Below are positions 14,715 to 24,367 of a stretch of DNA of 64,000 nucleotides, one piece after another; the first letter of the stretch is position 1, and each line of letters opens with the position of its first letter. This DNA comes from Bacteroidales bacterium (GTDB lineage: Bacteria; Bacteroidota; Bacteroidia; Bacteroidales; UBA932). The position numbers were made by a program, and so were the translations under genes. Where the stretch lies: NCBI GenBank assembly GCA_021371955.1, contig JAJFVD010000016.1, forward strand, positions 79,616-143,615, given 5' to 3'. The notes below the pieces were generated by a model. That model worked only from the letters and a program-made list of their open reading frames with translations, did not search any database and had not been told where the DNA came from.

Positions 14715-17343
14715 TTTTAATTGTGATTAAGTCCTCTTTCAATTCATCACATGCCTGATTACATACTATTTCAAGCTGCAGAACCAGATCGAGGATTCCA
14801 TCTGTCTGTTGCTGTGTACTGGCATATTCCTGAACCTTTTTTGCCATATTTTCGAAATTTGGGCTGATTCCCATAATTGAAAAAGACGGAATCAGTTTAT
14901 GAACTGCCGAGTACAAAGATTTCCAGTCTTTTTCCTTTAGACTTCGTTTCATTGTGTTTACCAAAGTCGGAGTCTGGTCCAGATAAAGTGAAATCATTTC
15001 CATCATCAATGCAGGATTCGATTTTGTGCGGCGATTTAAATAATCAAGATCTGTACATTTAATTTTTGCGCTTTCTTCATATTCTTCAACCCTGAACCCA
15101 TCAAGGGTGGTAGATTTTTTAACGGCCCCGACTATTTTGCTGTACAGTAATCTTTCATCTACCGGCTTTGCGATATAGTCATTCATCCCAACAGCCCTGC
15201 ATTTTGCCAGGTCAACAGTAGTTACGTCTGCTGTTAATGCAATAATTGGTACATCTGAGCGCAATTTATTTCGAATATAGTCAGTCGCTTCAAAACCGTT
15301 CATTTCCGGCATTTGAAGGTCCATCAAAATAAGACTGAAAGCTTTGTTTTGCAGTTTTTCAATCGCAATTTTCCCGTTTTCGGCAATTTCACATTCGAAT
15401 CCGAAATCGTCCAGCAGTGTTTTCATAAGAAGCTGATTAAGAGGGATATCCTCTGCCACCAATATTCTTACATTCTTCAGGTCCCCCTCGAATACCTCCA
15501 GCTCCGGTTCTATACCTATTTCTGCCTTTGTTTTCAGGAAGTCTAAATCGAAACTAAAAACGGATCCATCACCCACCTTGCTCTTGACTTGTATGTTTCC
15601 TCCCTGTGCTTCCACCAACTGCTTAACAATTGCAAGCCCCAGCCCTGTACCTCCATAGAGTCTCGAAGTACCGCTCGAAGCCTGTTGGAAATTTTCAAAA
15701 ATTCTCTCGATTTTATTTTCTGGTATTCCAATACCTGTATCAGATACAGAAAATTGAATTTTCACTCCCTCTTCATCCTCACTAATCAAACTCACGCTTA
15801 TGGTAATTTTTCCCTTATTTGTAAATTTAACGGCGTTACTCACCAGATTAATAATAATCTGATGCAAACGAACAGGGTCGCCTACCAGTATCGCCGGGAT
15901 TTTGCTGTCAAATTCTCTTATCAGCTTTAAATTCTTTTCGTGGATTTTCGATTCGAACAAATGGAGCATTGCCGACAAAGATGTCGTCATTTTGAAAGGC
16001 ACTTGTTCAAAAATCATTTTCCCTGCATCTACTTTTGCAAGGTCAAGGATATCGTTTATGAGTACGATTAATGCATCGCCGCTTAATTTTATCGCAGTTA
16101 AATATTCTTTTTGCTTTGAAGTCAGTTCCGTTTTCAGCAATACTTTTGTAAAGCCGATAATGGCATTCATTGGTGTACGGATTTCGTGACTCATATTAGA
16201 CAAAAACTGCTGTTTGGATTTAACGGCACTTTCGGCAATCAGCGTTGCGTTTTCGGCTTTAATCTTTGCGTCTTCGGCAAATCCGGTCGCAAGTTCGGCA
16301 AAAACAATAGCCTCGGTAAGTTCTGTAGTCAGTCGCTTTTGTTCGGTAGTGTCTCGTGCAACAACCACAACACCAACCACATTTCCTCTGTCGTCTTTAT
16401 AAACCGAGCCATTGAACAATACATCGGTGAGCTTCCCTTCCTTATGGCGAAGCGTTAGTGGCGAGTCGGCAACATATCCCTTAGCGAATACTTCCTGATA
16501 TACTTCACGGGCTTTTTGCGGTTCGGTAAAATAATCAAAGAAGTCTGTTCCGTTTAGCTCTTCGCGAGTCATGCCTGTTACATTAGCCAAAGCTTCGTTC
16601 ATATCCGTTATTTTACCCTCCGGACTTATTGTAACCAACGGATCCCTGCTTGCCTCAATTAATCCACGTGCATAATTTGCTAATACTAATTCTGCCGCTC
16701 TTTTCTCTTTCTCCTTATTTTGGAACAAAAGTTCTTTATTCGCAATGATTAACTCTGCTGCACGCTTTTCTTTCTCCGTATTTTGGAACAGAAGTTCTTT
16801 ATTTGCAATGATTAACTCTGCGGCACGCTTTTCTTTCTCCTTATTTTGGAACAGAAGTTCTTTATTCGCAATAATTAACTCTGCTGCACGCTTTTCTTTC
16901 TCATCGTTCTGGAAAGCCAGTTCTTTGTTTGCATTTAGCAACTCAAGCGCCCACTTCTGCTCGGCAATGTCTCTTGCAACAATAACTGCTCCAAGCAAAT
17001 TCCCCTTGTCATCATTATAAACGGACCCGTTAAATAGCACATCGGTAAGTTTTCCGTTTTTATGCCGAAAAGTAAGAAGCGAATCTTTGACAGACCCTTT
17101 TGCAAAGACCTCGAGATAAACTTCATGAGCTTTTTGCGCATCGGTGAAATATTCGAAGAAATCCGTACCTACAAGTTTTTCATGATTGGCTCCGGTAATA
17201 TTCTCCATTGCATGATTCAAGTCTGTAATCTTCCCCCCTGTGCTGATGACAACCAAAGGATCAAGGCTGGCTTCAATCAGACTGCTTGCATATAGAGATT
17301 CATGCGATTTTGTTCTGTACATTATATTTTTTTTAATTGCCAA
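14698..17343 (-). CDS. Hybrid sensor histidine kinase (PAS-PAS-HisKA-HATPase-REC-HPt)
   Basis: 881 aa, no transmembrane segment, so a cytoplasmic sensor. PAS 1 about 20-130; a helical linker of four near-identical 21-residue repeats (EKEKRAAELIIANKELLFQN, about 148-220); PAS 2 about 225-335; HisKA with His386 in SNMSHEIRTPMNAIIG; HATPase_c about 490-610 (N-box NLVSNAVKF, G-boxes DTGIGI and GTGLGL); receiver about 630-750 with LILMDLQMPEM; C-terminal HPt about 790-870 with VHKLIPS. The two PAS domains are close copies of each other (both carry GTDFFxYFT and GKLTDVLFNGSVY). It overlaps the AraC gene by 11 bp and the response-regulator gene by 17 bp. Confidence 0.93.
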   Translation of the reverse strand: MAIKKNIMYRTKSHESLYASSLIEASLDPLVVISTGGKITDLNHAMENITGANHEKLVGTDFFEYFTDAQKAHEVYLEVFAKGSVKDSLLTFRHKNGKLTDVLFNGSVYNDDKGNLLGAVIVARDIAEQKWALELLNANKELAFQNDEKEKRAAELIIANKELLFQNKEKEKRAAELIIANKELLFQNTEKEKRAAELIIANKELLFQNKEKEKRAAELVLANYARGLIEASRDPLVTISPEGKITDMNEALANVTGMTREELNGTDFFDYFTEPQKAREVYQEVFAKGYVADSPLTLRHKEGKLTDVLFNGSVYKDDRGNVVGVVVVARDTTEQKRLTTELTEAIVFAELATGFAEDAKIKAENATLIAESAVKSKQQFLSNMSHEIRTPMNAIIGFTKVLLKTELTSKQKEYLTAIKLSGDALIVLINDILDLAKVDAGKMIFEQVPFKMTTSLSAMLHLFESKIHEKNLKLIREFDSKIPAILVGDPVRLHQIIINLVSNAVKFTNKGKITISVSLISEDEEGVKIQFSVSDTGIGIPENKIERIFENFQQASSGTSRLYGGTGLGLAIVKQLVEAQGGNIQVKSKVGDGSVFSFDLDFLKTKAEIGIEPELEVFEGDLKNVRILVAEDIPLNQLLMKTLLDDFGFECEIAENGKIAIEKLQNKAFSLILMDLQMPEMNGFEATDYIRNKLRSDVPIIALTADVTTVDLAKCRAVGMNDYIAKPVDERLLYSKIVGAVKKSTTLDGFRVEEYEESAKIKCTDLDYLNRRTKSNPALMMEMISLYLDQTPTLVNTMKRSLKEKDWKSLYSAVHKLIPSFSIMGISPNFENMAKKVQEYASTQQQTDGILDLVLQLEIVCNQACDELKEDLITIKNGKDE
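16690..16935 (-). repeat. 63-bp tandem repeat within the hybrid kinase gene
   Basis: About four units of 63 bp encode the repeated linker helix EKEKRAAELIIANKELLFQN plus one residue. Units differ at only a few bases (for example Lys/Thr at one position, Ile codon ATT/ATA), so copy number could change by slippage or recombination without breaking the frame. Confidence 0.85.
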
Positions 17344-17899
17344 TATCTTCTATTGGACTTCTTCTTTTTTCTTTCAATTGTTTAAAATGAGAAGGCGAAA
17401 GCCCTGTAACTTTTTTAAATTGGTTGGATAAGTGAGCAACACTGCTGTAATTCAGTTTCCACGCAATTTCCGAGATGTTTAATTCATCATAGATAATCAT
17501 CTCTTTTATTCGCTCGATTTTATGAGCTATGATAAATTGTTCGATTGTAATTCCTTGTACTTCTGAAAATAAATTTGATAAATATGTATAATCGTGATTC
17601 AGTTTCTCGCTCAAATAATCGGAAAACTTTATTTTTATTAAATCTTCCTTGTAATGAACCATATCAATTATGATATTCTTTATCTTTTCTATCAGGACCG
17701 ATTTTTTATCCTCCATTAGTTCCAAACCGGATTTGAGCAGTGCGGCCCGGAATTCCTCCTTTTGCTCCGGAGTAATATCTTCCATCAAATTCACTTCTCC
17801 AATATCCACAATTGCAAATTGAATTCCCAGCTTATGCAACTCCTCCTTCACTACAATTTTGCAGCGGACACTTACCATATTTTTGATGAAAAGCTTCAT
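17333..17899 (-). CDS. AraC-family transcriptional regulator
   Basis: 188 aa. The C-terminal about 95 residues hold two helix-turn-helix motifs of the AraC/XylS family (LNISEIAWKLNYSSVAHLSNQFKKVTGLSPSHFKQL). The N-terminal about 70 residues (MKLFIKNMVSVRCKIVVKEE) resemble a small heavy-metal-associated-like fold seen in similar Bacteroidota regulators, but the metal-binding CxxC is not present (SVRC only). It starts 3 bp after the GH20 stop codon and overlaps the histidine kinase gene, so GH20, regulator, kinase and response regulator may form one transcript. Confidence 0.87.
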   Translation of the reverse strand: MKLFIKNMVSVRCKIVVKEELHKLGIQFAIVDIGEVNLMEDITPEQKEEFRAALLKSGLELMEDKKSVLIEKIKNIIIDMVHYKEDLIKIKFSDYLSEKLNHDYTYLSNLFSEVQGITIEQFIIAHKIERIKEMIIYDELNISEIAWKLNYSSVAHLSNQFKKVTGLSPSHFKQLKEKRRSPIEDIGN

Positions 17900-17902
17900 A
17901 TT

Positions 17903-19528
17903 TTATTGAAATTCTATCCTGCAGTAATTAATTCCATAAGCATTATATCTAAGAATCTGGCTGCGCATACGCTCTTTAAAGTTTGCATAGTCGCGCCCCT
18001 CTTTTGGCGACCAAACTACCTCAGCCAAAGCAGCAGCTCTCGGATACACCATATACTCCACATGCGACGGAGTTGGCATCCACTCTGTCCATACATTGCC
18101 CTGAGCACCCATTATATATTTTGCTTCCTCAGCCGATAAAACCGCAGGAACAGGTTCGTAGTTGTAAATTTTTTCAAGTGTTGTAAAGCCGCCAATTGCC
18201 TGTGGCTGCGATGCAGGGTCTGCCTGATAGTGGTCCAGATAGCAATGTGAGCCCGGTGTCATTACAACGTAGTGATGCTGTTTGGCAGCCTCAATCCCTC
18301 CGGCCTCTCCCCTCCATGACATCACTGCTGCATTTGGTGCAAGACCCCCTTCAAGAATTTCATCCCATCCGATTATCTTTCTTCCCTTGCCGTTAATGTA
18401 CTTTTCCATTCTCTGGATCAAATAGCTTTGAAGCTCATGTTCATTTTTTAATCCAAGTTCTTTTATCTTTTGCTGGCATAACGGACATACTTTCCAACTA
18501 TCCTTAGGGCATTCATCGCCGCCAACATGGATATATTCCGATGGGAAAAGGGCCAGTACTTCGTCTATAACATCCTGTAAAAATTTATATGTATTCTCAT
18601 TTCCGGCACACATGACATCCTTAAAGACACCCCAACGGGTTGAAACCTCATAAGGTCCGCCTGTGCATCCCAATTCCGGATATGAAGCAAGTGCTGCAAG
18701 TGCGTGACCGGGCATCTCAATTTCAGGTACAACAGTAACATATCTCTTAGCCGCATATTCAACAATCTCTTTTATATCTTCCTGAGTATAAAACCCGCCG
18801 TGAGGTATGCCGTCATAGACCTTTTCAGGTGTGTTGCCTCTTCCAACGATTGTCTCTTTACGCATCGAGCCAACCTCAGTTAACCTGGGATATTTCTTTA
18901 TCTGGATTCTCCAGCCCTGATCCTCGGTAAGATGGAAATGGAGAGTGTTGTACTTATGCATTGACATATAGTCGATATACTTAAGGACAAACGCCTTTGG
19001 CATAAAGTGGCGGCAAACATCAAGATGAAGACCCCTCCACTCAAATCTCGGATAATCGTTTATTACTGCAGTCTGAATTCTAATTTCGCTTTGCCGCTCT
19101 TCAATAGCAGGCATCATTTGAATGAGAGACTGTATTCCATAGAAAAGTCCGTTGGGAGCAGAGGCTTCTAATATTATATTATTCTTTTCAACAGTGAGTT
19201 TATACCCCTCTTTTTTTATATCTGCTTTCGGATTCAAACTTAAGAATATTGAATTCTTAACAGGTTTTTCTGCGAAACCCTGCCTCAATCCTTCAATTCC
19301 GTAGAATTTTTTAATATGTGAGAGGAGTGCTCCTGTAATATTATCGGCATCCTTGCCTTGAAAATCGTAAAGTATTTGAGTACTGTTGCTTAAAGAAAAG
19401 TTGCCGTTATTGGCAATTACCGATACCGGCATTGGAACGATATTGATGGTTTCATTTCCATAAACATTAAAGGTTGAAAGTAAAGTTGTTGCGCCTAACA
19501 TTATTGCAAATATCTTAAAGTGCTTCAT
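17903..19528 (-). CDS. Beta-N-acetylhexosaminidase, GH20
   Basis: 541 aa from the ATG at 19528, chosen because it begins the signal peptide MKHFKIFAIMLGATTLLSTF. An N-terminal GH20b domain (about 25-140, ending LNPKA and GLFYGIQSLIQ) precedes the catalytic barrel. The catalytic Asp-Glu pair lies in HVGGDECPKDSW, and the barrel motif HLDVCRHFM is present. It removes terminal GlcNAc or GalNAc from glycans or chitin oligomers, probably in the periplasm. Gene order with a downstream AraC-kinase-regulator set is unusual and may link sensing to amino-sugar release. Confidence 0.93.
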   Translation of the reverse strand: MKHFKIFAIMLGATTLLSTFNVYGNETINIVPMPVSVIANNGNFSLSNSTQILYDFQGKDADNITGALLSHIKKFYGIEGLRQGFAEKPVKNSIFLSLNPKADIKKEGYKLTVEKNNIILEASAPNGLFYGIQSLIQMMPAIEERQSEIRIQTAVINDYPRFEWRGLHLDVCRHFMPKAFVLKYIDYMSMHKYNTLHFHLTEDQGWRIQIKKYPRLTEVGSMRKETIVGRGNTPEKVYDGIPHGGFYTQEDIKEIVEYAAKRYVTVVPEIEMPGHALAALASYPELGCTGGPYEVSTRWGVFKDVMCAGNENTYKFLQDVIDEVLALFPSEYIHVGGDECPKDSWKVCPLCQQKIKELGLKNEHELQSYLIQRMEKYINGKGRKIIGWDEILEGGLAPNAAVMSWRGEAGGIEAAKQHHYVVMTPGSHCYLDHYQADPASQPQAIGGFTTLEKIYNYEPVPAVLSAEEAKYIMGAQGNVWTEWMPTPSHVEYMVYPRAAALAEVVWSPKEGRDYANFKERMRSQILRYNAYGINYCRIEFQ

Positions 19529-19690
19529 AATTGACAGATTTGAATTTATCGCATGTAATATACTAAAAAGAATCGGCAACCAATAAACATATTAACAATT
19601 GTTGATTTGGCAGTTGTGCTGTTGAATAAAAATTTTAACTTTAGTTGTCTAACTTACACATCGAAACTACAAGCTTAAAAACTAAAACTT

Positions 19691-20479
19691 ATGAAAAAAC
19701 TATTATTTTTGACGGTATTATTTTTTAGTGCAATTTTTACCTTAAATGCACAGGATGTTCCGGCTGCTCCCGAGACCACACAACAGCCAAAGATGAATTT
19801 CGTAAAACTGAACATCACTTCTGTATTCTTAAAAAATTACGCCATTCAGTATGAAAGAGTTCTCACCAAACGGATTTCCGTAGGACTCTCGTTCCGCATA
19901 ATGCCTTCTTCTACGCTCCCTTTTAAAAGTTCAATCATAAATTCGATGGACAATCCCGACCAACAGGCAGTCAATGCCATTGAGTCACTAAAACTGGACA
20001 ATATTGCTATTACACCCGAAGTACGATTTTATCTTGGGAAAAAGGGTTACGGGAGAGGATTTTATATTGCGCCTTTTTACAGGTTTGCAAAATACGGGGC
20101 AGATAATCTGGAGGTTACTTTTGAGGATAACTCTTCGGGAAACCCTGTTGACCGCACTGTAGTGATGTCCGGAAACCTTAATACTCATACCGGAGGCTTA
20201 TTGTTTGGAGTTCAATGGGCATTGGGCAAATATGTCTCTCTTGACTGGTGGATTCTCGGGCCAAGTTTTGGCGTAAGCTCCGGCAGTTTGCTTGGTATTT
20301 CCGATACCGTAATTCCTGAAGACGGCAAGACAGAGATTCGCAATACTATTAACGACATAGAGATTCCAATGGTAGAAAAGTCAGTCAGCTTTTCAAACGA
20401 CAGTAAAAGCGTGATGGTAGATTTAACCGGACCTTGGGCCGGAATTCGCTCCGGAATTGTTTTCGGATTTAAATTCTGA
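19691..20479 (+). CDS. DUF3575-like outer-membrane beta-barrel protein
   Basis: 262 aa. Signal peptide ends LNAQ (about residue 20). The mature part alternates strands with aromatic ends (FVKLNITSVFLKNYAIQYER, RFYLGKKGYGRGFYIAPFYRF, GLLFGVQWALGKYVSLDWWI) and finishes in IRSGIVFGFKF, with the C-terminal aromatic residue typical of outer-membrane barrels. It precedes the unassigned six-gene cluster by 81 bp on the same strand, but whether it belongs to that transcript is not clear. Confidence 0.78.
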   Translation: MKKLLFLTVLFFSAIFTLNAQDVPAAPETTQQPKMNFVKLNITSVFLKNYAIQYERVLTKRISVGLSFRIMPSSTLPFKSSIINSMDNPDQQAVNAIESLKLDNIAITPEVRFYLGKKGYGRGFYIAPFYRFAKYGADNLEVTFEDNSSGNPVDRTVVMSGNLNTHTGGLLFGVQWALGKYVSLDWWILGPSFGVSSGSLLGISDTVIPEDGKTEIRNTINDIEIPMVEKSVSFSNDSKSVMVDLTGPWAGIRSGIVFGFKF

Positions 20480-20560
20480 GGCAGGCATTTGTTATACGAT
20501 ATATTTTTTCGTATTTTGGCATCACTTTGAACTAGTTACGTTTTATAATCATTTTTTAGA

Positions 20561-22408
20561 ATGAGCGGAAAAATATTTAAAGATTCAAGCAGTATTTATC
20601 AGGATCAGGCACAGATACTGCTTGATTATTTTGAACAGGCTGCAGAAAAAATTGTAAAAGACGAGGAGCAGATTGAAAAGAAGATTTCCAGCCTGGAAGT
20701 TGAGAGAAAAGAGATAAAAAGAGAGTTGTCAAAGGTAATCCTCAGAAAATGGATGTTCGGCATTTTTGTGCTTCCCATTTTATTTTTCTATTTAAAACAG
20801 GAGACTCTTAAAAAGAAAATTGCTGCACTTGACTCTGATATAACGGAGCTAAAAAAGCAGTTTGAAGATATTTTCCGTGACTACAAGGTGAAAAAGCTGG
20901 GAATTGCATATATTCCTATTGCGAGCCAGTTTAAGTATAAAGACAAAAGTTTTATTGTAGACCACACCGGCATTACAAAAGAGTCCGAGTTCCGGCTCCA
21001 GCGATCGAAACAGAACGATTTGCTTGCCGAAAAAATAGCAGAAATTGAGCAAATGTCAAAAGAAGCTCCTTTGGTCGAAGGCTCCAGGGAGGTTGAGATA
21101 ATTGATACCGAGCAGTACTCTCAGTCTATGCATAATTTGAGCCAGCACGACTATTTTGGCAGTATGGAAAGGGCTCTCAAAACTATATCAGCCTGCATGG
21201 AAGAGGTTGATGTAATTTCTGTGAGTCTGCCTCTGGTGGAGAACAACAGCGAATACCACAATTACATCAGGGAACATGCTACTTCGGACATTCCGGGTAA
21301 TGCCCCTGTTCTGGAAGTTTTTGACACAAAGAAGTACAGCCGGCAAATTTCCAAGTTCCAGGATATAAATTTACTTAAGGAGAATTTATCTCAGCACACT
21401 GCCCAGTATGAAGAGGTTCTTAAGGGCTTTATGATGACCATGGCTAACTCCGTTCAGGCCATTTCAGCATTGAAGGTTGCTTCTGCCGATAAAATCGTAT
21501 TTGAGTCAAACAAGGTACTTTTTAAAATACTTAAATCGCCATACAACCACTACTCTCCGGTTCTGGAACAGGCCGAAATTGAAAGAATCCGCAACGAAAA
21601 CTTTAATTACGGCGACTCTGTGCAGAATTATGTTCCTTTTCAGCTCAAAAGCAGTTCCAAAGTAAAGTACAATCTCTATACAGACGCATGGGTAGCGGAA
21701 GACGGCAGCACAACAAACATGCCTTTTGGGATTCATCAGATTCACGAAGAGATTGTAGCTCCAATTGTTGAGCATTTAATGGAAGAGACCCGTCTCGCAA
21801 GACTTAAAATATACAATCACATAAAAGATCAGAAGCTAAGTTACCTTAACAAGTGGCATCAGGATACAGAGGACTTTTACGGACGAAACCGGACAGAAAG
21901 CGCCGACCTTATAAACCTCATGAGAACCACAATGGGTGAATACATTGCATCATACAACACAATGATATCTCTTCAAAAAACAGAGGAAACCATGAAGCAA
22001 TCTAATGGATCTCTGGATTCAACCGTTGTGGATGCCAAAGGGAACACTGTTGAAGTTTTCGCTGCATTTGAAATGCAGTCGAAAGAGTTTCAGAAAGTTC
22101 AGACTGAATTCGAGAATTATATTGAGTTGCTCAAGGAAGACATTGATCTCAAGGCCGAAAAGTTTGAACATATCGACTACTACGAGGCTTCTCTCAGGGA
22201 CGGAAACTCAAGGGATTCCGCAATTGCTTCTAAAGAGGCTCACAACCTGGACATAAGAAGGAAGCCGCTCATTGCGGTTAACCCACTGTTTGCAAAAACA
22301 TCCGAGCTTCCTCCAATGCCAAGTGTTGAGAGCTTAACCACAGAGCACATCTCGCTCAATTTGCCACTGATTGCCACAGAAGCAATAGCCGAAATAGAAG
22401 AAGCTTAA
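20561..22408 (+). CDS. Large coiled-coil protein with one hydrophobic segment (unassigned cluster, gene 1)
   Basis: 615 aa; I do not recognise the family. Residues 25-60 and 80-112 are highly charged, heptad-like helices flanking a short hydrophobic segment at 64-78 (WMFGIFVLPILFFYL), suggesting a membrane hairpin or anchor. A compact region YIPIASQFKYKDKSFIVDHTG follows (about 117-137), then mostly helical sequence with several polar blocks and a beta-rich patch YNLYTDAWVAEDGSTTNMPFGIHQIHEE (about 370-397). The tail is Pro/Ser/Leu rich. No signal peptide, so cytoplasmic or inner-membrane associated. The next gene starts 4 bp downstream, so it is tightly coupled to the cluster. Confidence 0.75.
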   Translation: MSGKIFKDSSSIYQDQAQILLDYFEQAAEKIVKDEEQIEKKISSLEVERKEIKRELSKVILRKWMFGIFVLPILFFYLKQETLKKKIAALDSDITELKKQFEDIFRDYKVKKLGIAYIPIASQFKYKDKSFIVDHTGITKESEFRLQRSKQNDLLAEKIAEIEQMSKEAPLVEGSREVEIIDTEQYSQSMHNLSQHDYFGSMERALKTISACMEEVDVISVSLPLVENNSEYHNYIREHATSDIPGNAPVLEVFDTKKYSRQISKFQDINLLKENLSQHTAQYEEVLKGFMMTMANSVQAISALKVASADKIVFESNKVLFKILKSPYNHYSPVLEQAEIERIRNENFNYGDSVQNYVPFQLKSSSKVKYNLYTDAWVAEDGSTTNMPFGIHQIHEEIVAPIVEHLMEETRLARLKIYNHIKDQKLSYLNKWHQDTEDFYGRNRTESADLINLMRTTMGEYIASYNTMISLQKTEETMKQSNGSLDSTVVDAKGNTVEVFAAFEMQSKEFQKVQTEFENYIELLKEDIDLKAEKFEHIDYYEASLRDGNSRDSAIASKEAHNLDIRRKPLIAVNPLFAKTSELPPMPSVESLTTEHISLNLPLIATEAIAEIEEA

Positions 22409-22412
22409 AGTT

Positions 22413-23330
22413 ATGGCAATATTAAACTATCAAATAGACACTCAGCCGCTGGCTACGGAAATGGATAACGTTTCCCGGAGCGTTAACAGTACCAAAGATG
22501 CCGTTCTTTCAATGCAGGAGGCAGTTGTTGCTGCAGAAGAGAAGGCCTCGGACCTTGTTTGTGACAATATAAACAGAGGCTTCTACTCATTAATCCGTTC
22601 CCAGATTTCCCAAAAACTCGCAAAACACAAAAGTGATGTTGACGCAAAAACCATGTTGCTTTCGCATCAGAAACGTGCAATGATAAGTATCCGTAACCAG
22701 ATGGAGCGGGACTACACAATGATTTCAAAGAGGTACACTAAACTTTTCAACGGTCTTAACTCTAACTTAAAAACAAGAGTTTTTGAACTCGACAAGCCAC
22801 TGATAGATTTTGCATACCATGAAATAGGGAAAATATCAAACAGAACAAAATACCTTACTGCAACAATACCTATCACACAACTTGAATCAATATCAGAAAG
22901 TCAGAAAATAATCTCTTCCAACTTAAAAAAACAGGTTGCAAATGCAATATACTCTATAAAGGATTATATCAGGGAGATGAATGCTCAGGACAAAATTATT
23001 TCGCAGAAACTGGTAAATGACAAAAACATCCCCGGAAACAACTATATGCCTGTTGCAATTTTAGAATCTGTTCCGGACAGGACAGGAAGGGCAATCACCG
23101 AAATTGTGTACCCGGTTGGTGAAATGGACAGCGAAATGAAAAATTCAATTTCGGATAAGGTTTATAACAATCTTTCCCGGATGGAATGGTCCGAAGACAA
23201 CCTGGCCTTTGCCGAGGTTATGAGCGAGTTCAGCAAACTGCTCTCTGCTTCTCAAAAACCGGATAAAGTTAAGGAAACGGCCATGACTCTGTTCCGCAAC
23301 TGCAAGTACGAGACCGCAAAAGGAGAATAA
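22413..23330 (+). CDS. Helical protein, paralogue of next gene (unassigned cluster, gene 2)
   Basis: 305 aa, no signal peptide and no transmembrane helix; mostly alpha-helical with Ala/Glu/Lys/Ser-rich stretches. It shares with the next gene product the segment NINRGFYSLIRSQISQKLAKH (NGFFSYIRSEISQQ in the paralogue), the segment RNQMERDYTMISKRYTKLF, and a shared C-terminal layout. No known domain. Tandem duplication inside the same operon suggests a hetero-oligomer. Spacing is 4 bp from the upstream gene and 5 bp to the downstream gene. Confidence 0.75.
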   Translation: MAILNYQIDTQPLATEMDNVSRSVNSTKDAVLSMQEAVVAAEEKASDLVCDNINRGFYSLIRSQISQKLAKHKSDVDAKTMLLSHQKRAMISIRNQMERDYTMISKRYTKLFNGLNSNLKTRVFELDKPLIDFAYHEIGKISNRTKYLTATIPITQLESISESQKIISSNLKKQVANAIYSIKDYIREMNAQDKIISQKLVNDKNIPGNNYMPVAILESVPDRTGRAITEIVYPVGEMDSEMKNSISDKVYNNLSRMEWSEDNLAFAEVMSEFSKLLSASQKPDKVKETAMTLFRNCKYETAKGE

Positions 23331-23335
23331 GGAAG

Positions 23336-24367
23336 ATGAGTTATGTAAAAACATATAACGACAAAGTAAGAGGAACCGTAGAGGTCCCCTACGATGCATC
23401 CTCAAAGGGCGGGTCCAGGTCTGTTACTGTCGAATTGCCTGTTCAGGTGAACATACACGTAGATACCGAAACTTTTGACGCAAGCGTGGATGAGTGCGAA
23501 ATGAGTCTCGGCAGGCTTACTTCTGCTCTCACAGAGACAGAGGCAGCGGAGCTAAGGGCAAAGGAGATTAATTCAAAGAGAGTTGCCGATAGTATTATTA
23601 ACGGGTTCTTCAGCTACATCCGCTCGGAGATAAGCCAGCAGGCAAGCGAGTTGTCAAAAATCGTAGAATCGAAACTCATAATGATGAGGGAACTCATGAA
23701 ATCGGCAAAATCCAAAAGGGTTCAAATGGAGGGCGATTTCAAGAGGATTTCGGACCGGTACTGCAAAATTTTTGACGACCTAAACAGGGAGGTTTCGAAC
23801 AGGATATTGGAAAATGACAGGACTGCATTTGATTTCCGGAACGAGACAGACAAATTTAAAGTGCGTGCATTCAACAATGACCTTGTTACTGTTATTTCCG
23901 TATTCGGAGCAGAAAACAGCGAACTGTTGTCGATGATAAGCTCTTCGGTTACAAAAAAACGAGTCTTTGATACTATCAATTTGTCCAGAATGTTTATTCT
24001 CGAACAGAAGAGACTGGAACAGTCTGTCAAAGGGAGCCTGATTAACGAAAGCTTTGCCGGTGATTTGCTTAGCCCTGTTTGTTATCTGGAAACCACAAAG
24101 AATCGTCTTCAAATTGACAAGCGAGTGGTTTATGAACCATATCTTGACCAACAGGAAGACCATGCTTCTGAAAACGATATGATTGAAAGGTTTTCTTCCG
24201 GTACTATCAACTGGCAATTAATAGGAGAAGAGGAACTAAAAAAATTACAAATTTATTTTGATAACGAACTTGAAAAACGATTTGTCTCTACCGACGAACA
24301 TGTTTTACGGGTTAAGGAGACAATCCGTCAGTTATCCGATTTAAGTTCTATAAATGTTACATTATGA
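23336..24367 (+). CDS. Helical protein, paralogue of previous gene (unassigned cluster, gene 3)
   Basis: 343 aa, soluble and mostly helical. The first about 40 residues carry a beta-like stretch (GTVEVPYDASSKGGSRSVTVELPVQVNIHV) that the paralogue lacks. Residues about 75-160 align with gene 2: NGFFSYIRSEISQQ and KRVQMEGDFKRISDRYCKIF. The family is unknown to me. Its stop overlaps the next start by 4 bp, so translation is coupled to the bactofilin-like gene. Confidence 0.75.
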   Translation: MSYVKTYNDKVRGTVEVPYDASSKGGSRSVTVELPVQVNIHVDTETFDASVDECEMSLGRLTSALTETEAAELRAKEINSKRVADSIINGFFSYIRSEISQQASELSKIVESKLIMMRELMKSAKSKRVQMEGDFKRISDRYCKIFDDLNREVSNRILENDRTAFDFRNETDKFKVRAFNNDLVTVISVFGAENSELLSMISSSVTKKRVFDTINLSRMFILEQKRLEQSVKGSLINESFAGDLLSPVCYLETTKNRLQIDKRVVYEPYLDQQEDHASENDMIERFSSGTINWQLIGEEELKKLQIYFDNELEKRFVSTDEHVLRVKETIRQLSDLSSINVTL

